Positions 6,609 to 9,440 of a stretch of 9,440 bases of DNA are shown here, in pieces (position 1 is the first letter of the stretch; each line of letters begins with the position of its first letter). A program made the translations under genes and the position numbers. The stretch lies in NCBI GenBank assembly GCA_025965635.1, contig JAOPWO010000403.1, positions 1 through 9,440 on the forward strand, given 5' to 3'. Source of the stretch: Modestobacter sp. GTDB taxonomy: Bacteria; Actinomycetota; Actinomycetes; Mycobacteriales; Geodermatophilaceae. A model generated the notes under the pieces. The model was not told the origin of the DNA, ran no database searches, and worked only from the letters and a program-made list of their open reading frames with translations.

Positions 6609-7361
6609 GCATCCCGACGCGGGAGTGGTAGCTGGCCCGCCGTCCGCGGGGCGCACCGGTGGCCGAGGACTTCCGACTGCTCTCGCTGTCCCGGCCGGAC
6701 CCGGGACCGGGGCAGGTCGTGGTCGAGACCATCGCGATGTCCGTCGACCCGTGCACATGCGGGGGCGGACGAGCTCCACCCCGTCGTACGCCCCGTCCTG
6801 GGAGCTCGGCGAGACGATGCAGGGCGGCACGGTGGGCCGGGTCGTCACCTCCCGCGCGGACGGGGTGCCGGAAGCTCTCGGCATGCCCGGCCTGACCGCG
6901 TGGGCGGGTCTGTTCCGGGTGGCGGACCACCGGGCCGGTGACACGGTGTCCGTGCGGGTCGTGGGCAGCGCGGGGACGCCGGAGAAGGTGGCCTGGCTGC
7001 GGTCCCTGGGCTTCGACGCGGCCTTCGACCACCACGACGGCCCGCGTCGCCGACCTGCTCGCCCAGGCCGCAGCGGAGGGGATCGACGTCTTCTTCGACG
7101 ACGTCGGCGGCGACCACGTGGAGGCGGCGATCGGAGCGTTCCGGACGTTCGGCCGGGGGCGCTGCGCGGCGCCTTCTCCGGGTACAGCGAGGTGGGCGCG
7201 CCCGCCGGCCCCGCAGCATGTGGCTGATGGTCGGCAAGCAGCTGACGCTGCGCGGCTTCCTCGCCAACTCGCACAGCGACCTGCGACCGGAGTTCGTCGC
7301 CACCGCGTCGGGGTGGTTGCGGGACGGCTCGCTGGTCGCGCGGGAGACGGTGGTCGAGGGT
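6605..7361 (+). pseudogene. Decayed MDR-family NADP-dependent oxidoreductase (YncB/prostaglandin-reductase type)
   Basis: The start MSIPTREW is followed directly by an amber codon (TAG 6629-6631). Past the stop the same frame continues as LARRPRGAPVAEDF and DPGPGQVV up to SVDP, the typical N-terminus of this family. At about 6752-6756 two extra bases shift the frame before MRGR, which normally follows SVDPY. In the new frame DGVPE is joined to LGMPGLTAW at about 6874, losing some 35-40 residues. GDTVSV joins RVVGSAGTPEK at about 6954, losing roughly 20 residues including the glycine-rich NADP-binding loop. Further frameshifts lie near 7042, 7151-7165 and 7208-7214. GIDVFFDDVGGDH, MVGKQLTLRGFL and SLVARETVVEG are recognisable family pieces. 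Homology stops near 7361, short of the usual C-terminus of this roughly 335-aa family. No product could be functional. Deletion sizes are estimated from memory of the family. Confidence 0.9.
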
Positions 7362-7418
7362 CGGAGGAGCGGTGGCGGCGCAGGATCGAGCATCGCCCGG
7401 CGGTGGCGGTGATGGTGC

Positions 7419-7441
7419 GGCGCCCTGGACCACCAGGCGCC
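7419..7441 (+). terminator. Hairpin after the pseudogene
   Basis: GGCGC-C-CTGG pairs with CCAGGCGCC around an ACCA tetraloop, giving 9 base pairs with one bulged C, followed by a C-rich run. It lies about 60 bp past the last recognisable pseudogene codon and probably terminated the SDR-oxidoreductase unit. Confidence 0.5.
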
Positions 7442-7573
7442 CCCCGCCCTTCCGAGCCGTCCTGCCGGGCCTGCGCCCTTCCCGGCCCACCAGCTCGGTC
7501 CGGCCACCCCGGTCGGGTGCAGGCCCAGGCCGGACTTCGGTTGACCGTCACGTGATCGGGGCAGTCCCGGTGC

Positions 7574-7777
7574 ATGTGGCTCTTCCTCACCCGCCGTTTC
7601 CGCACCTGGGTCATCCTCACCGTCCTGGTTCCACTGGCCAGCGGACTGCTGCGGCGGGTCGGGGAGGCGCTGCAGCGCCGCAACGGCCCCTCGGCCGTCA
7701 GCAACGGCCTGCTCAAGGCAGGCGAGCTCGGGGACCGCGCCCGTGACCGGTTGCGTGGCGGTCGCCGCCGGCGCTGA
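7574..7777 (+). CDS. Small single-pass membrane protein, hypothetical
   Basis: A 67-aa protein with an N-terminal MWLFLTRRFR, a hydrophobic stretch at about residues 12-26 (WVILTVLVPLASGLL) and a strongly basic C-terminus (DRARDRLRGGRRRR). This suggests one membrane segment with a positively charged cytoplasmic tail. Coding is supported by the coherent hydrophobic-then-amphipathic layout and a clean stop. I recall similar short proteins in other high-GC actinobacteria, but no function is known to me. The ribosome site is weak (GGGG at 7557-7560, 13 nt upstream). It follows the pseudogene by about 210 bp and precedes a hairpin, so it may be monocistronic. Confidence 0.65.
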   Translation: MWLFLTRRFRTWVILTVLVPLASGLLRRVGEALQRRNGPSAVSNGLLKAGELGDRARDRLRGGRRRR

Positions 7778-7794
7778 TCGCCCCGTTCGCCGCT

Positions 7795-7831
7795 GCCGCC
7801 CCCTCGGCCGACTCCGGACGCCGGGGGCGGC
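7795..7831 (+). terminator. Hairpin after the small membrane protein gene
   Basis: A perfect 9-bp inverted repeat GCCGCCCCC / GGGGGCGGC encloses 19 nt; inside it GGC (7806-7808) and GCC (7820-7822) can extend the stem by 3 bp. It starts 17 bp after the preceding stop and ends directly before an ATG at 7832. That position argues that the next gene starts further downstream. Confidence 0.6.
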
Positions 7832-7885
7832 ATGCTGGCTGGTATCGCTGCGCATGCCCGCCGGCGCCGAGACCCGAAGGACCCC

Positions 7886-8575
7886 GTGGACACCCCCCTT
7901 CTCGAGCAGCGCCCGGCCGTGGGTGAGACCCGCGGTATCGCGCTCTTCTGCCACGGCGGCACCGTCGCCAGCCTGGAACCACCCCGCGAGCGCGCGCTGT
8001 CCGTCGCCCGCATCAAGGCCATCGAGCAGTTCGTGCACGGCACCGCCGCCGAGCGCGGCATCGCGACCGCACTCGTCCGCTACCGGCTCGCCGGCTGGAA
8101 CGGTGAAGCGGCCGACGCCTACCAGGACGTCCGCTGGTCGCTCGAGCACCTCCGCGAGGAGCACGGCCGTGACGTGCCGATCGTCCTCGTGGGCCACTCG
8201 ATGGGTGGCCGAGCCGCCCTGCGGGCAGGTGGCGAGTCGCAGGTGACCGCCGTCTGCGCCCTGGCTCCCTGGACCCCGCCGGGCGAGCCGGTCATGCACC
8301 TCCGCGACCAGACCGTCGCGATCCTGCACGGCCGCGGCGACCGCTGGGTCCCGCCCCGGTTGTCGGCCGAGTTCGGTGTCCGTGCCCGGCGGGCCGGTGC
8401 CCGGGTCGCCCGCTTCACGCTCCCGGGCGGGCACAGCATGCTGCGCCGTGCGCACCACTGGCACACCTTCACCCGCGACGTCGTGCTCGCCGGCGCCGGG
8501 CTCGAGCCGATGCGTGCTGACATCGCCACCGCGCTCCGGCAGGCCTCACCCGAGGGGCTCGCCGTCCCGCTGTGA
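7886..8575 (+). CDS. Alpha/beta hydrolase
   Basis: With the GTG start at 7886 the protein has 229 aa. It shows the alpha/beta hydrolase order: ALFCHGG strand and oxyanion loop near 20-25, nucleophile elbow GHSMGG with Ser105, LHGRGDRWVPP with Asp152, and the catalytic His183 in GGHSML. All three triad residues are therefore in place. There is no signal peptide, so a cytosolic esterase or lipase-like hydrolase is expected; the substrate is unknown. The GTG is preferred because AAGGA lies 4 nt before it. The alternative ATG at 7832 (247 aa) abuts a terminator-like hairpin and would add a basic, low-complexity leader (HARRRRDPKDP). The start remains uncertain; the domain call is firm. Confidence 0.87.
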   Translation: MDTPLLEQRPAVGETRGIALFCHGGTVASLEPPRERALSVARIKAIEQFVHGTAAERGIATALVRYRLAGWNGEAADAYQDVRWSLEHLREEHGRDVPIVLVGHSMGGRAALRAGGESQVTAVCALAPWTPPGEPVMHLRDQTVAILHGRGDRWVPPRLSAEFGVRARRAGARVARFTLPGGHSMLRRAHHWHTFTRDVVLAGAGLEPMRADIATALRQASPEGLAVPL

Positions 8576-8593
8576 GATCCGCCGGCCAGGGGA

Positions 8594-8609
8594 TGTGCCA
8601 CGTGAAACG
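8594..8609 (+). promoter_or_regulatory. parS-like site (degenerate)
   Basis: The 16-mer TGTGCCACGTGAAACG matches the ParB-binding consensus TGTTTCACGTGAAACA at 13 of 16 positions. The right half is nearly exact and the left half carries two mismatches. It lies 18 bp after the hydrolase stop in a non-coding gap. It could be a weak ParB site or chance around a CACGTG core. Confidence 0.25.
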
Positions 8610-8686
8610 GCGAGCGGCTGACGCGGTGTCACCGGCCCAGCTCGCGTTTCCACCGGTTCGGGCGACGTCGTTCACCCGACCACCAC

Positions 8687-8713
8687 GTTCACATGCGCGG
8701 TCGCTGCGGGTAA
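8687..8713 (+). promoter_or_regulatory. Possible SigF/SigB-type promoter of the secreted protein gene
   Basis: GTTC at 8687-8690 and GGGTAA at 8708-8713 are 17 nt apart, close to the general-stress sigma pattern GTTT-N17-GGGTAT. The same stretch can be read as a housekeeping promoter, TTCACA (8688-8693), 17 nt, TAAGGA (8711-8716), but that -10 is poor. The predicted transcript start would be near 8721, about 27 nt before the ATG. Confidence 0.35.
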
Positions 8714-8726
8714 GGATGAGGTTACC
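8709..8726. repeat. Inverted repeat GGTAA-N8-TTACC
   Basis: A 5-bp perfect inverted repeat spaced by 8 nt overlaps the putative -10 element upstream of the secreted protein gene. It has the size of a small operator, but so short a repeat can arise by chance. Confidence 0.3.
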
Positions 8727-8747
8727 GACCGTGCAGAGGAGGCGTGG

Positions 8748-9440
8748 ATGTCCGACAGGGCCGTTCACCGCGCCACCCTCGCCCGGGGCGTCGTCCGCGC
8801 CGCGACGCTCACCGGGGCGGCCATCGGGATGTGGCTCCTCGGGACGGCGACCGCGTCAGCCGACGAGGCGGTGCGACAGCCCAGCAGGGCAGTCGAGGTG
8901 ATCAGCGGACGCGTGGACCGCCTGACGGCCCCGCCCGCGGCCCCGGCCCCGGCCCCCACGACCGTTGCCGCGCTGACCGACCCGGTGACCACCGCCGTCA
9001 CCCCGGTCGTGGCCGCCGTCGTCGAACCGGTGGCCAGCGCCGTCACGGCGCCGGTGGCCCCCGTGGTCACCCCGGTGCTCGGCGCCCTCCGCCCGGTGGT
9101 CGAGGACCTCGCGAACCCGGTCCGCGCCGTGGTGGACGAGCTGGCCTCGCCGGCAGCCCACCCGATCGTGGTGCCGGCCGCCGAGCCTGCGGGCCAGCTC
9201 ATCAACGACGCCACCCTCCCGCCGATCACCACGCCCGCCGTCCAGCCCGCCACGGGCACGGCTCCTGCGCCGGCCGGCGGGGTCGCCGCCGTCCAGGTCC
9301 CGGGCACCCCCGTCCAGGTCCCCAGGACCGGGTCCGCCACCGCCGGCGAGGGGGTGACCGTCGGCCCGACCGCCCCGGCGATTCCCCGGCCGGCGCCCGC
9401 TCTCCCCGGACCCGTGGCTGTGCCGGCAGCCCCTGCTCCC
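8748..9440 (+). CDS. Secreted Pro/Val/Ala-rich repetitive protein (partial, C-terminus off right edge)
   Basis: An ATG at 8748 with the ribosome site AGAGGAGG (8735-8742) opens 231 codons with no stop before the window ends. The N-terminus is a signal peptide: basic residues to about 17, a hydrophobic core at about 18-34, and a likely cleavage after TASA at residue 38. The mature part begins with a short charged segment, then an Ala/Pro linker. Residues about 77-134 form quasi-periodic units built on PV (TDPVTTAV, TPVVAAVV, EPVASAV, APVAPVV, TPVLGAL, RPVVEDL, NPVRAVV) that look amphipathic. Beyond this comes a Pro-rich low-complexity region including a tandem VQVPGTP / VQVPRTG. It is likely exported as a wall-associated or extracellular structural protein; function unknown. 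A sorting signal, if any, would lie outside the window. Confidence 0.8.
   Translation, partial: MSDRAVHRATLARGVVRAATLTGAAIGMWLLGTATASADEAVRQPSRAVEVISGRVDRLTAPPAAPAPAPTTVAALTDPVTTAVTPVVAAVVEPVASAVTAPVAPVVTPVLGALRPVVEDLANPVRAVVDELASPAAHPIVVPAAEPAGQLINDATLPPITTPAVQPATGTAPAPAGGVAAVQVPGTPVQVPRTGSATAGEGVTVGPTAPAIPRPAPALPGPVAVPAAPAP
9291..9322 (+). repeat. Tandem 21-bp (7-codon) repeat in the secreted protein
   Basis: GTCCAGGTCCC occurs at 9291-9301 and 9312-9322, exactly 21 bp apart, encoding two consecutive heptads beginning VQVP. The shared phase with the reading frame suggests duplication within the coding sequence. Confidence 0.55.

Noticed and set aside
6625..7227. Treating the 200-codon frame inside the decayed oxidoreductase as an intact gene
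   Set aside because: Its first 44 codons are out of the family frame, it has two internal deletions, and its homology continues in other frames, so it is a pseudogene segment.
7541..7570. TTGACC at 7541-7546 as a -35 box for the small membrane protein gene
   Set aside because: No -10-like sequence appears 16-19 nt downstream, so the hexamer alone does not support a promoter.
6535..8464. Long minus-strand open frames over the pseudogene and hydrolase region
   Set aside because: They run antisense to recognisable oxidoreductase fragments and to the triad-bearing hydrolase, and contain Arg/Pro/Gly-rich sequence without domain features.
8765..9340. 191-codon minus-strand open frame opposite the secreted protein, Thr/Ala/Gly-rich
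   Set aside because: The plus strand has a ribosome site, signal peptide and in-phase heptad repeat. The minus frame is the mirror of the repetitive plus-strand codons.
1..9440. CRISPR arrays, tRNA or rRNA genes, insertion sequences, phage genes, toxin-antitoxin or defence systems
   Set aside because: No regularly spaced repeats, cloverleaf-like sequence, transposase or integrase motifs, or defence-related domains were seen on either strand.

Overview
The window is very GC-rich throughout, with dense short-gap operons, frequent GTG starts, ATGA stop/start overlaps and few canonical promoters. This points to an actinobacterium. The gene repertoire and protein style resemble Geodermatophilaceae-type soil actinobacteria, but that placement is an inference from general resemblance, not from a marker gene.

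Region 1 (1-3518) is a purine (urate) catabolism locus. A minus-strand gene of the HpcH/CitE aldolase-like DUF6986 type is open at the left edge. It sits back to back, with about 20 bp between start codons, against a plus-strand run uraD - uraH - uricase - phosphoribosyltransferase. Uricase oxidises urate to 5-hydroxyisourate, UraH hydrolyses that to OHCU, and UraD decarboxylates OHCU to (S)-allantoin, so the complete urate-to-allantoin route is encoded in one unit. The phosphoribosyltransferase at the end looks like a purine-base salvage enzyme of the COG2236/yeast Hpt1 type. Salvage and degradation may therefore be co-expressed. Allantoinase, allantoicase and xanthine dehydrogenase are not in the window. 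A perfect 9-bp hairpin follows the last stop.

Region 2 (3519-5735) begins with a convergent non-coding gap of about 320 bp. Two minus-strand genes follow: an RlmG/RsmC-like SAM-dependent methyltransferase and msrA, a methionine sulfoxide reductase with all three expected cysteines. A -10 box placed 6 nt before the msrA ATG suggests a leaderless transcript.

Region 3 (5832-7441) holds an intact short-chain dehydrogenase/reductase. Its stop overlaps (ATGA) the start of a decayed medium-chain NADP-dependent oxidoreductase of the YncB/prostaglandin-reductase type. The decayed gene carries an in-frame stop at codon 9, several frameshifts and two internal deletions, one of which removes the nucleotide-binding glycine loop. 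A terminator-like hairpin follows.

Region 4 (7574-9440) holds a 67-aa single-pass membrane protein, a hairpin, an alpha/beta hydrolase with a complete Ser-Asp-His triad, an intergenic stretch with a parS-like half-site and a possible stress-sigma promoter, and the start of a secreted Pro/Val/Ala-rich repetitive protein that runs off the right edge.

No phage, CRISPR, tRNA, rRNA or insertion-sequence feature was found. Overall this is ordinary core/accessory actinobacterial chromosome. The most informative items are the pseudogene, the very tight divergent start region and the secreted repeat protein.
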